From Neocallimastix lanati (nom. inval.) (taxonomy: Eukaryota; Neocallimastigomycota; Neocallimastigomycetes; Neocallimastigales; Neocallimastigaceae): a DNA stretch of 64,000 nt. The notes beneath the pieces are model-generated. The model was not told where the DNA came from. It saw nothing but the letters and a program-made list of their open reading frames with translations, and did no database searches. Location: contig JACVTC010000225.1 in NCBI GenBank assembly GCA_016946835.1, forward strand, positions 62,001 to 126,000, read 5' to 3'. Of the stretch, positions 24,100 through 35,768 are shown piece after piece; within the stretch, counting starts at the first letter, position 1, and every line of letters begins with the position of its first letter. Position numbers and translations under genes: made by a program.

Positions 24100-24270
24100 G
24101 TTTCTGTAGTGACATTAGAGATCCCATATCCAAGTCCTGAGACAATAAAAGATTTTTTGATTCTTTCTGTCTTAATACCAAGCTTCCTTATAACCTCCGG
24201 ACTGATTAAATTTAAGTCGGAGCCAGAGTCAATAAGTACCTTTACCTCACTTTCTTCAATCTCATTAGTC
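24100..24270 (-). pseudogene. Ty3/gypsy aspartic protease remnant
   Basis: Minus-strand translation gives VKVLIDSGSDLNLI, with the Asp-Ser-Gly active-site motif of retropepsins. It lies between gag remnants and reverse transcriptase as expected. Confidence 0.8.
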
Positions 24271-24941
24271 TTTATAAAAAAATCTAAAATATTTGTTTTT
24301 TGTTGTTTTTTTCTTCACAAGTCACTTCTAAGCGCCCTTCTTTCTTTCTTCAGAATAATCTCTCTTTTTTTCTCTATATTTTATCGGACAATAAGTTTAT
24401 TTTCTCTCGTTGAGACCTCTTTTTATACGGTAAAGATCTATATCCATTGGGTCGTTATGCGCAGCAGTATTACTGAAAAATTCTACCTTTTCATTTCTTC
24501 TAAGTATGCTTTCTATATTTAATACGGTAGTGGTTAACCTAGCAAAAGATCTAGGATTCCGATCGACTAGATCAAGTTTGTCCCTTTATGGTTGTATTAA
24601 TCCTCTAATAAGCATATATATTTTTGAACTTTCATTAAAGTCAGAGTATTGAGCGATCCTTTGGAATTCTGAAATATATTCAAATACGTGCCCATTCTTC
24701 TTCTAATAAATACTACAAAGCTTATTATTTGCAACAATGGACTCACTGGTATAATCACAGAAGTTTGATTTTAACTCTTTCACGAAATCATCGTCCGAGT
24801 TAAGTAACGAACTATTACTTCTACGCTAGCAAGAGACCCTTTCCAAAGGTTTTCCAAACATGTATGTCATAATAAATCGAACTTTGCTTTCTTCGCTTTG
24901 AAATTGGTTCGGCTTTGATTCCATGGCTAATTCAACCCTAG

Positions 24942-25190
24942 TCAGGAAGCCTTCAAGTTCGTGTTTTCTTCCGGTAAATGATGGTGGTTCGTTAACCACT
25001 CCGAATTTAAATCATTTTCCTGATCCATTATCTCTTCTAAGGATAATCGATCAAATCTCCTTTCTAATTCGTTCAAAATAAATAAACTTTGTTTTTGTTT
25101 TGCTTTATTTTGTATTCTCAAAATTAATAACTTTATAATTATATCAGTAAAGTCGACCAGGTCTCTATCCAATTATGTATAGTGACGGTC
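24942..25190 (-). pseudogene. Ty3/gypsy gag remnant
   Basis: A 76-codon frame (MDRDLVDFTDIIIKL...) begins where gag should start, upstream of the protease. Further gag-like sequence continues in broken frames to about 24530. Identified mainly by position. Confidence 0.55.
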
Positions 25191-25499
25191 GAGTAAACTA
25201 ATTGTTATAAATGGCTTATTAATTTTGAAAAGTTTCTTTTTTTTTTTTTTTTTTTTTTTTTGATTAATTATTTTAGTCCTATTTAAAGGATATAATGTTT
25301 ATTTAAACCCAAAGATAGTGACTATCAATTACAAATTTAAAACTTCTTGATTATTGATTCCTAAATGAGAGCTCTGGTAGTTCTTAAAACTAATTCCACT
25401 CGGTAGCTTTTAAGACTCTATACTGTCGGTAGATTGAAAAAAATCTTCAGCTAGTAGATACAAAGTTATTGTAACGTATTTTGTTAAGGAAAAGGTAAT

Positions 25500-25541
25500 T
25501 GTTATTGTAAAAAGAAAACACCAAAATAGATTACAATAACA
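25500..25541. repeat. 11-bp perfect inverted repeat with TG...CA ends
   Basis: TGTTATTGTAA at 25500-25510 and TTACAATAACA at 25531-25541, with a 20-bp loop. Another GTTATTGTAA lies at 25465-25474. It could be LTR-edge debris of the antisense gypsy element or a chance palindrome. DNA from 25200 to 26129 is otherwise non-coding and AT-rich, with a poly(T) run at 25232-25261. Confidence 0.5.
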
Positions 25542-26129
25542 AAAAAAATTTATTTTATTAAAAATATTTTTTCTTAATATTATATATATTTTAATAGTTA
25601 ATAACAGTTACATCGAAAAAAAATGTGAAAAGTATCTTCTATTTATATTTTTTCTAAATACATTAATAATATATTATTTTATTTAAATTACATATATTTT
25701 AATATAAAACTATCCTAAGGAATTTTATTAAATAATAAATTTATAAACTATAGCTAAAATTAGAAAAATATAATTATTAATTAAACTAAATACTAAATAA
25801 TTTAAATTAAGTACATTTATTATCTATTTATATTTTAATATTATAAGTAAAATTTTTATTTATTTTCAATTTAAAAACAATATTAAAAAAGTCATGTTTA
25901 AATTTTGAAACTTAATTTTCACAAAATAAATTATTAATTTATTTGTTTTAAACTTTAATCAATTCATTTAAATAATTGTAAAACAATAATTTTCTCAGAA
26001 TTAATTTTTTACGAAAATTGTTACATAAAAAATTTGTCTTGTGGCTTAAGGAATATAATTCAAAAATTTAGTTAATATGATTTATTTACTTTATTTATTA
26101 TTTTATAAATCAAAAAATAATTTACATTT

Positions 26130-26534
26130 TTGAATTACACAAGAAAAATTTTTAATTTAAAATGTGATTGGGATAATCACATCTTTACCATTACTCGCAA
26201 CCGTGCTTTACTTTGGTGGACTAATTCTTTTTATAATTTTTCTATTATTTGTCCTGTATGCCTTAGAAAATTTAATAGAGCTCATCTGAATAACTGTATC
26301 TTTGGCTTGAACACTCCTTTCATTCAAAATAGGCATCGGTCATATTATCATGAAAATCTCTCCATCTATACTCTTCCTTACTCATATATTATTCTTGACT
26401 TTCTTCTTAACCATCATGAATATTCCGCCTTTCACCAGGCTATTGATTACTTGGATAGCTTTAGGTCTCATTGTAACGCTACTATCTCACTACAAAATCT
26501 AATTCTAGGAAACGCCTACATTCTCCTTCTTTAA
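26130..26534 (+). pseudogene. LINE C terminus with CCHC motif
   Basis: Open 134-codon frame, coding-like from about 26155 (CDWDNHIFTITRNRALLWW). It carries Cys-Pro-Val-Cys then His and Cys (CPVCLRKFNRAHLNNC), the C-terminal zinc-knuckle-like motif of many LINE ORF2 proteins, and then a His-rich helix. No N-terminal part adjoins it, so it is a 5'-truncated copy or the end of the 17-20-kb LINE. Downstream AT-rich 3' UTR contains AATAAA and ends at CCCTAA repeats. Confidence 0.7.
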
Positions 26535-26696
26535 CATCTATTTCTAACTCAAAGAAAAAAGGAAAAACTCCTTCTTAACTTGTTTAATTTTATTATTTAT
26601 CTTAAATATCTTTCATTTATGTTATGTATTTTTATCTAAATTCATGTATTATTTAAAAATAAATAACTTTAATAAAATTAATAAACTCGTATAAAA

Positions 26697-26709
26697 CCCT
26701 AACCCTAAA
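26697..26709 (+). repeat. Short telomeric CCCTAA array at LINE 3' end
   Basis: CCCTAACCCTAAA directly follows the A-ended LINE 3' UTR (...TATAAAA). A similar array lies at 60429-60445, also after an AATAAA-bearing AT-rich sequence. TTAGGG is the common fungal telomere repeat. Confidence 0.85.
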
Positions 26710-26889
26710 TAATAATAATAATAATTATAATAATAATAATAAAAAATAAAAGTAATATTAATTAAAATAAAAAAATATAATAATTATAGTTATTAAAATA
26801 TAAATAATAATAATAATAATAATAATTATAATAATTCATTAAAATTATTAAAAAAAAATAATTATTAACCTAATCAACATTATAATAAT
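26710..26889. repeat. AAT/ATT microsatellite-like tract
   Basis: Imperfect AAT repeats fill the gap between the telomeric array and dispersed repeat copy B. Confidence 0.7.
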
Positions 26890-28196
26890 AAATTATTAGA
26901 TATAATATATGTAAAAATTATTCATTATTAGTATATTAAACGAACATAAATATTATAAAAGAAAAAATTATTAAAATATATGATTGTAAAATTCATTATT
27001 ATTACTTTAACAAACGAACAAATAAATTATAATAGAATTACTATAATAATTTATTATTAATATTTTATTCAATATTAATAATAAAATTAAATTAATAGAA
27101 AGTTTAATATTTTAATTATACAAAAATTATATATATGAATAAAATGATATAATAAAAAATATTAAAATATACCTTTGAAATTAAATACTACTAAATATTA
27201 TTTGTAACATTTCTCATTAACCCACATTCCCAAAAGTAACACTCACCATTATGTTAAATTTACGGTTAAGTTTTAATAATAAATTATTATTATTATTAGT
27301 ATGATTATGATTATGATTATATTTTAATTTATCATTTTTTTTTATTTTTTTAATTTTATTTACTTATTATCATTATTTTTATTCTTATTATTAATATATA
27401 TATAAATTTGTTGCATTTTTTTTTACTATTACTTTTTAATTTTGTTTTTTTTTTTTTTAATATTACTTTTTAATTTTATACATTCTTTTTTTTTATTTTT
27501 TATTCCTTTTTTTTTTATTTTTTATTTCCTTTTTTTTTTACTATTACTATTTTAATTTTATATTTTCTTTTTTTCTTTACATTTTAATTTTATACTCTCT
27601 ATTTTTTACTATTACTTTTTCAACTTATACTTTTTTTTTTTTTATTTTAAATTTTTTAATTTTATACGCTCATTCTTTTTTTTACAGTTCAATTTTAATT
27701 TCATACTCTCTTTTTTTTTTATTCTTATTTTTTAATTTTAAACATTTATTTTTATTTTTTTTATATTATTTTTTTTTTATGCCAATTAAATATAGAGGTC
27801 TGATGCGCTTTTGTACAATAAAGCGATTTTTAATATAAAACATTTTGATTTAATCTTATTCATGATTTTGAATCTTGGACTGAAAGTAGACTGAAGAAGT
27901 TCTTAAGAGAGAAGAAATAACAAGCTGTAATAAAATTATTCATAGAATTAATAAAAGAAAAAAAAAAATATTAATATGAAAAATTTCTTCTTTCTAATAG
28001 CTAACCGAGCTAACAATAATAATAAAACGAGTTATTTGAAAGTTATTTTAATGAATACAAAATACTTAAATTTTAATAAGAATAAATTGATTGATTATCT
28101 CAAGGATTCACACATACAGATTAATCATAATAGATTATATATAATTCTGAACCTACTATCTTATATTTGATAGCCTTCTTTATTCTACTCTATTCT
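26890..28196 (+). repeat. Dispersed repeat, copy B
   Basis: Same order of landmarks as 14478-16240. It is shorter because its T-rich minisatellite (27415-27725) has fewer units. It ends at TATTCT, where sequence belonging to a Ty3/gypsy remnant begins shortly after. Confidence 0.85.
27976..28170 (+). CDS. 64-codon ORF in dispersed repeat copy B
   Basis: Near-identical to 16019-16213, with three substitutions and the same length. Function unknown. Confidence 0.35.
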   Translation: MKNFFFLIANRANNNNKTSYLKVILMNTKYLNFNKNKLIDYLKDSHIQINHNRLYIILNLLSYI

Positions 28197-28229
28197 AAAA
28201 ATGATATATTTATTATATGAGCTACATAT

Positions 28230-30255
28230 AATAAATATATCATTTTTAGGACATATGGTCAGTAAAGATGGTGTAGAAACTGACTCTGTTGAGATAAAGA
28301 CTCCGGCAGAATGGCCACAACCCGAAAATTAGAAGCAAATGCAAAGATTTCTAGATTTTGTAACGACTATAGGAAGTTTATAAGAAATATCTCCGAAATG
28401 GACAAGACGCTATTTAAAATGAAATCAAAAAAGAAAAATTTGAATGGACTGAAGAGGGTTTAGCCACGTTTCGAAAGTTATAGGAAATGCATATCTTTCC
28501 GCAGTTGCCAGTATATCCAGACCAAGAAAAACAATTTTTTGTCGAGTGCAAAGCTAGTAATTACATAGTTGAGGGAGTATTTTCACAAAAAGAAGACGAT
28601 AGGGCTCTTTTCCCTATATACTACTATTCAAAGACAATCAGCAAGGCTGAAATATATTATTCCAAAACGGAATAAAAATTATTAGTCTTTTAGACTGCTG
28701 TTACTGAATGACTACACTTGCATTAAGGTGCGAAGCACAAGATTATAGTTTATAGCGAAAATAAAATTATTTTTTCCTTAATCCCTTGGAAAATTATATG
28801 GTAAGAACTATTTGCTACATATTGGTTCAAAATAGTTTATTGTTCTGGGAAGAAGAATGCTAAAACTTATTCCTTTTCAAGAGTAGAAACTGAGAAAAAA
28901 AAGGGAAAGGACTTTTACAAAAAATAGCCTCTTGAAACAAGACAAGATAGTAGAATTTGATGACATAAATGGTAAATCTAACTAACTAAGCAATGGCTAG
29001 AAGTAGATGGTATTTAGGTAATAAAATAAAATCCTGAACTAGTTTATTTGCTAACGACGTTTAGAAAAACAATTATACAACTTAATCATGACTCAAAATG
29101 CTCAAGATATTAAAGTATTGAGAGATTTCGGACCTGCAATCTAGAAATTACTACTAGTTGATGGTCAGAAAATACATTTCAGGTTATATGAAAACTTATA
29201 AAACTTGCACTATAAATAGGGATGACTGACATAAAGAATATGGTACAGCAGTGAATGTTCGGATTGCAGAATTACCATGACAAGAAATCCTACTAGACTC
29301 TATTACGGATTTGTCGGTGAAGTGTAATGTAATAACGGATGAAGGTTATTCTTGGGAAACAAGACGATTAGAATGTATATTAATGTGCCGTGATAAGCTA
29401 ACCAAAATGATACACTTAATAGGATTTAAACATCTTCCTAAAGCTAACAGGACTTCCGACGCATCTCTTAAAGAGACTTACAGGTTGCATGGATTCTCTA
29501 AGATTGTAACTAACTATCGAGTAATCCAGTTTGAAAGTCTAGTGTTGAAGGAATTACTAGAGTTCTTTAAAACCGAGATAAATTATACTACAGCAAGCAA
29601 CCACGAAACAGAAGGCTAAATCGAAAGGAATAATGCTTAAGTAAAAACTTACGGTGCTTTGTTGAAACCTATGATGACGAAAGCTTTATTGATTACTTAT
29701 TCATTTAAAATTCTGGTATAAATATTAAATCCTCGCTTCTACCCAACAGTCATCATTCCTTGCATTGTATAATTTCCAGATTCATAATTCACCAAAGAAA
29801 GCGGACTTAGTGCACTCGCTAATGAAGCAAAGGTAATTAATAGCTTTTACCACAACTAAGCAAACTTCAAGCATATATTGGAGATACCCTAAATTGGATA
29901 CATAGGCAATATGTGCGAAATTAGATTCGATACCTATCCCAGGAAAAAGTTATTAGATAAAGAATAGTTGAAAAAGCAAGAGAATTACAACGCACTACTT
30001 TTTACAAACTAACCACAAGGAAGTATGGACATTTAAATGATAGGTATCAACCAGGAAAAGAAAAACTAATTGTTAGATATTAGTCGTTCACCATTCCCAA
30101 ACATATACAGTGTTCCATTTTAGTGAATTAGAACCATACTATAAATTACCAAAAACATTACTGCCAGCTGCTACCATTAATCAAACGATAATTCATATTC
30201 TAGGATCAAGAAAATAACGAAGTCAATACCAGTACTTAGTATCATATTTCAAAAA
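28230..30255 (+). mobile_element. Decayed Ty3/gypsy chromovirus, sense
   Basis: Starts abruptly in reverse transcriptase (LGHMVSKDGVETDSVEIK). It runs through the connection and RNase H (VECKASNYIVEGVFSQ, ISKAEIYYSKTE, 28487-28675), integrase (DKLTKMIHLIGF at 29311-29619, ELLEFFKTEINYTTA) and the integrase C terminus (LEPYYKLPKTLLPAA). It ends in a chromodomain start (HILGSRK, then QYQYLVSY) near 30250. Stops and frameshifts throughout. No LTRs, gag or protease. It is a different copy from the antisense one at 20.6-25.2 kb. Confidence 0.85.
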
Positions 30256-30859
30256 AAAATTAATAACGATATAATAAATATGATTTTTATCTTTCGTATG
30301 ATTTTTTTAAAAAGTACTTTTATTAATATTATATAATATGAAATTATTATTTTATATAGATATAAATATGCATTATATTTATTAATATTACAATATTTAT
30401 ACGTTTTAAAACTATATTTTATAATTTTATTAAAATTCTTAAAATAAAAAGTAAAATAATTTTTTTAATATAAATTAAATATTTTTATTCAAATTAAGTA
30501 ATTATTAATAAATTTATATTAGTTATAAAAATAGTATATTTAATAAAATATTTCATATTAAGTATAAAACATATATATATAAATCATTGATAATAATTAA
30601 GCTAATTAATATAATATATAATAAATAAATAAGAAAATTAATAGTAGATATATTAAAATTAAATCGAATATTTATTTTTAAATTAACATTAATAAAATTG
30701 AAAATTTATAAGGATGTCTTTATTAATAATAAAAAAAATAATTAAATATTCATATATAAATTAATTATAAATATTATTATTTATTTTTAAAGTATTTATT
30801 TAAAATATATACTTTTTACGAATTTATATCGATTTTTTTAAATAAAAAGTATTAGAAAT

Positions 30860-31115
30860 TTGGAAATTTTATATTAAAACTATATTAAATAAATATATTA
30901 TATTTAAAGATTATTTGAGTTACTTATATTATTAATTAAAGATTTAAACTAAAACGAATTGACATGTATTTATATGTTTATATTGTAGATTATATATTTA
31001 ATTACAAAATTCATTAATATATTTGACATGTATTAAATATTATTCAATTAGTTATTTAATATGTTTTTACAAAATTTGACACTTATTTCATATGTTTTAC
31101 ATATTCTAACATTCA
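30860..31115. repeat. Diverged direct repeat, left copy
   Basis: Matches 33210-33455 in the same orientation. Shared blocks include AATATATTATATTTAA, TATTAATATATTTGACATG and TCAATTAGTTATTTAATA. I judge identity at around three quarters by eye. Confidence 0.7.
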
Positions 31116-33209
31116 TCTTTAAATGTAATTGTTTGAATAAAACAATTCAGTTTATCGGTAAATATATGTATTATTTCTTTAAACCAAGTTTTTCTAATTC
31201 TTAATTTTCTCTAATTTCAATTATATTTAAATGAGTTGGATAAAACAATAAATAATTTCTTTTAAGTAAAATTATAATTAAATTATGTTAAATTTTGAGA
31301 ATTGATGTCATTATTCCCCTCAGGTTAGTATTTTTTTTTTTATGATATTATGTTTTAAATTTAAAGATTTCAGCTAAGTTAATTAGAATATTAATCAATA
31401 ATGTAACGATCACCATATTTTATTAATATGCTAATACGAGGTGTCTAGTGTTATCACAGCTCGTTTTGGTAAGTTCACAACATTTTATAATATTGATCTA
31501 TTATATATGAGAATATATGACTAATGTATATAGTTATATATTGTATTAAATGACATCGTCCTTCGAATATACATTTTATAATTAAGAAGTAAATTTATTA
31601 AGTACCATTCGAATAAATATATTAGATATTTGTAGTGATATTTATTCTTTTAAGTATATAACATATTATATTTTTTTAATTGAAGGATATTTCTAATTTT
31701 GGGAATTGTGTATGAATTTTTATTAAATAAGTGTATTTTAATTTATATATTTGAATTGATTTATCAAAAGCATATAGCTTAATTAAATGTAATGATTCGT
31801 GTATTATCATTTTAATTATTTTGTCATATCATAAACATTTCAAACATTTGATTAAAAGTAGTATCAAAATACTTGTCTCCATTCCTCCTAAAATCCAAAT
31901 ATATTTTATCAATTGAATTTTGGATTTTCTTTTAATAGTATCTTTATGTAGTATCTTATGTATGTATATTATTTATCATAAAAAAACTTTAGGTATAATG
32001 CTCTTCACTCGAAGGCATCTTACAAATACACTTAGTAGTTAAATGAGATATTACTCTTTTATGTTATATTATTATTGACTTATAATTCTTATACGTATTT
32101 GTTAAATTAGTTTTAAATACACGCTTATATTGTTAAATGCAATGCTTTTTCTAGTTTAGCAATAATTGATGTTTTTAGATTAATAATAACCGGCGATTGT
32201 GAATGTTTTGTAAACTACATATTATTTTATGGTAATATCAATAATATTTTTGTTATAATAATCAATTAGTCATCTTGAATAGTTTCAAATAGAGTTAGAT
32301 GTGATTAAAACTTCATTGAATTATATAACTCATTGGTTAAACATTACGCTTTCTTGTATTGAAGTATATAGTAATCTTTGTATGTAGTTACATGTGTATA
32401 ATTAATTGTATAAGTATATGCTTTGGACTGCTTAGAAATAACCTTTAAATTTTGTACTTTTGTTGGTAAGAGGTAACTAAAGTGTCACTCTTTGCGAATA
32501 AGATAAAACCTTTTATCTCTTCTCTTTTGTAGGTTTAGTACGAACCTTAAGATTGCGTATAATGTTGTAGTTCTACTATGTATGATAAAACTATTATTTT
32601 ATTTTATTTGTAAAGGACATCTGGGAATTTGTATTAAATGAATTTTTAAATTTTTTATAAAATTATTCATAATTTACTTTGTAATTTATAACGCAAATAT
32701 AATGTCAGTTGTAATTAGATTAAATACTATAATTTTTCTATTGTGATAATGAGTTTTTCAAATTTATTTAACTAGTTAACATATATTAGTAATTTAATTT
32801 TATATATATATAGTGGTAGTAAGAAATTAATTTCATTTAATATGGTAATTAAATTCTAATAGGAATTTAATGTAAAATATACATCTACCAAGTTAGTAAT
32901 AACTTAAGTATGCAAATATATATAGGAATAAAGAAGTTATTATTATTTATAAATCCATTGATGTATTTATTCTTCATTTTATTCTTATTTAAACGTTTCA
33001 TATAGGATTTTTTGATTAGACGTGTGTATATTTGTAGGTTTCAAAATTTCAATTTAGAGATATTAATTTTTTTTAGGTTTTTTGGGTAGCTTATGTTTGA
33101 CTAAGTAAAGAATTGTTGGATCGTGTCCGGCTAACATAATTCAATAATTCACAAAATAATGAGAATATTATTTTGTTTTAACTATTAGAGTCATTGAGAC
33201 TCTTAATTT

Positions 33210-33455
33210 CTTTGAAAATTTTGAATTTATATGTTAACTTTTTTAAATGAATATATTATATTTAAGAGTTATTTAAGTTACTTATTAAGTTAAAAAATCT
33301 TAAAACTAATACAAATTTAGATGTATTTTATATTTTTGCTTATATATTTAATTTATTACAATATGTATTAATATATTTGACATGAATTAAATATGCTTCA
33401 ATTAGTTATTTAATAATTTTTTACTAAATATGATACTTGTTTCACATATTAAAAC
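33210..33455. repeat. Diverged direct repeat, right copy
   Basis: Partner of 30860-31115, about 2.35 kb apart. The pair resembles old LTRs of a non-coding or gutted element, or a simple segmental duplication. Position 32611-32631 between them resembles the leader hairpin of the intact Ty3 element (TAAAGG...CTGGGAATTTG). Confidence 0.7.
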
Positions 33456-34721
33456 AATAAAGTAAATTAACAGTATTTAAATATTTATATAAATATTTAA
33501 TTATTATTATTATATAATTACTTATTACGAAAACTATTAATAATTAATATTTAGAAAAGAATATATTAATCTATAATAAAAAAATAATAAAATGATTAAA
33601 AATATATTTATATATAAAAGTTTATTTAATTATTAATTATAATTAATTAAATAATAAATGTTAATTTTTTAATTAATATTAATAATATTTAATAATAATT
33701 TGAATATATAAAAAATATTTTTAAGATAATTTCTTATATAATATAAAATCCAAAATATGTAAATTATTTACTACTAAATTATATATATAGATAATTTACT
33801 ATATTTATGTTTTTTTATAACTTAAAATTTATTATAAACATTTATATTTTTTTATTATTTTTTTGTATTCTCTTCTAAAATTAATATTACTTTTTTATAT
33901 AAATTTAAAAATACTTAAATTTATTTTTCAAAATCTGAAAATTTAAATAATTATAATAATTTTTTATATCATTATTTATATATTTTTTGAAAAATTTAAC
34001 AAATAATAAAACATACTTATATATAAAGCATATGTTTTATATTTCAATAATATATATTTTATTTTTTTTATTTATTTAAATATAAAATAAACAAAAATAA
34101 TATTAAAATGATAAAAAAATATTAATTTTGAATTATTAAATTATTTTAATTTAAAAAATACTATTAATTGGATTTTGAATTTATTATTCAATAACATTAA
34201 AATTATTTGATTAAAAAAATATTTTTATTATATATAATACCATGTATATTTTTTAAAAATATTATAATAAAAATTATTTATTATTTGATTAATACAATTT
34301 TATAATTTATTTAAAATAATTAGTATTTTATTTTAATTAAAAATCTTTATACAAATTTCATATTATTATATTTAATAAATTTATATAAAAATATAAATAT
34401 TTTATATTTAATATTTTTTATATTTTATTATTTGAAAATAGATATATTAAAATAATATAATTAAAAAACTTAATTTAAGTAATAATTTAATTTATATTTA
34501 GTAATATAATTACAATATACTTTAAATTATACTTTATAAACTTTAATTTTAATTAAATTATTTTCAATATAATATAATAAATTTAAAAAATAATAAATAT
34601 GCTTAGCAATTTTTATTATTCTTTTATTTTTAATACTTATTAAATCACTATTAAAGTTATTATTATAAGTAATATCTAAATAATAAAATTTCTATTAATA
34701 TATATTTCAAACTTTTATAAA

Positions 34722-35768
34722 ATGGACAATGATATTAAAGAAATAAAATACTATATTGAAAAAAATGATTATAATAATTTAGAAGAAATTTTAGGGGTTT
34801 TTATGATATCAAAAGAAAAATTGCAAAACAAAAATTTTGACATTTTATGTTACTCGATTCAATGTGGATGTAGCAATAAATTAATTAAACAAATTTATGA
34901 ATGGTGCAATATAAAAGATGTAGATTACTATTATTTAATAAACAATAAATTAATTTCACCATTACTCAATTCATTCATTTATAAAAATTATAAAATAATT
35001 GAATTTTTAATTGAAAAAGGAGCCAATATTAATAAAAAATATAATAATATGACGTTATTAAAATATTTAATTTCAAACGAATATTTAAGTGAAGACGCTA
35101 TTTCAATTTTAGTAAAAAATCAGTATGTTTTTAGTCGTAATGATTTTAATTTACTTTTTCAAAAAGATTTCAACTTACTTATATTTACATTTGATAAAAT
35201 TACAGTATTTAATAAGAATATCGAGAATAACTATAATAATTATTATGATAATAATAATAATAATAAATTAAGAGAAAAAAAGAAAATTGTAAAAAAAAAT
35301 GAGGAAAAAAGCGAAAAAGAAATAAATGAAAAAGAAATAAATGAAAATGAATATATATTCAAACATGAAATCAACGTTTCTTTTATGTGGTATATCACTT
35401 ACTTTCGAAAAAAGGAATTTAATAAAATTTTACAGTTATTCAAATATGAAACATCGGAAGAACGTTCTAAAGGATTAGAATTTTTTAATTATCATTTTAA
35501 TTATTTAGATAAAAATTATGAAAACGATATTAAACTTCAATTTTTACATGAAATTATACATAAACATGTTGAAATTCCAAAATTTCAAATTGGGAATAAA
35601 AAGGAATTTATTGATGAAATTTATTTAAAAAATCAATTTAATAAAATTTTAATTAGGAAACATGAACTCTATAGCAGATATATTTCAAATAATGATTATA
35701 GTCGTATTAAAAAATTTAAAAAAAATAATAAATTTTTTATAAAATATATGCAAAAACCTCCTGAATAA
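34722..35768 (+). CDS. Ankyrin-like protein, paralogue of 49412-50560
   Basis: 348 codons, ATG after AAAA. Degenerate ankyrin-type helices run from residue 1 to about 140 (SPLLNSFIYKNYKIIEFLIE then KGANINKKYN). An Asn/Lys/Glu-rich linker follows around 165-205, then a conserved C-terminal helical region (KEFNKILQLFKYETSEE, FFNYHFNYLDKNYEND). The layout and many residues match the 382-residue minus-strand protein at 49412-50560. No signal peptide or membrane segment, so probably intracellular. Function unknown. The gene stands alone, with over 4 kb of empty DNA upstream and a satellite array downstream. Confidence 0.8.
   Translation: MDNDIKEIKYYIEKNDYNNLEEILGVFMISKEKLQNKNFDILCYSIQCGCSNKLIKQIYEWCNIKDVDYYYLINNKLISPLLNSFIYKNYKIIEFLIEKGANINKKYNNMTLLKYLISNEYLSEDAISILVKNQYVFSRNDFNLLFQKDFNLLIFTFDKITVFNKNIENNYNNYYDNNNNNKLREKKKIVKKNEEKSEKEINEKEINENEYIFKHEINVSFMWYITYFRKKEFNKILQLFKYETSEERSKGLEFFNYHFNYLDKNYENDIKLQFLHEIIHKHVEIPKFQIGNKKEFIDEIYLKNQFNKILIRKHELYSRYISNNDYSRIKKFKKNNKFFIKYMQKPPE

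Larger units (their letters stand above)
20641..25200 (-). mobile_element. Decayed Ty3/gypsy chromovirus, antisense
   Basis: Read on the minus strand from right to left: gag, protease, reverse transcriptase, RNase H, integrase, chromodomain. Many stops, frameshifts and deletions; no recognisable LTR at the left end. Gag remnants (MDRDLVDFTDII...) start near 25172. The upstream DNA to about 25540 may hold remains of the 5' LTR, but no second copy is visible for comparison. Confidence 0.85.
30256..34721. other. Long non-coding AT-rich region
   Basis: About 4.5 kb with no gene. The notable structure is a diverged direct repeat pair, listed separately. The interval between them (about 31116-33210) has more complex sequence than its flanks but no open frame I can support. 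Confidence 0.6.
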
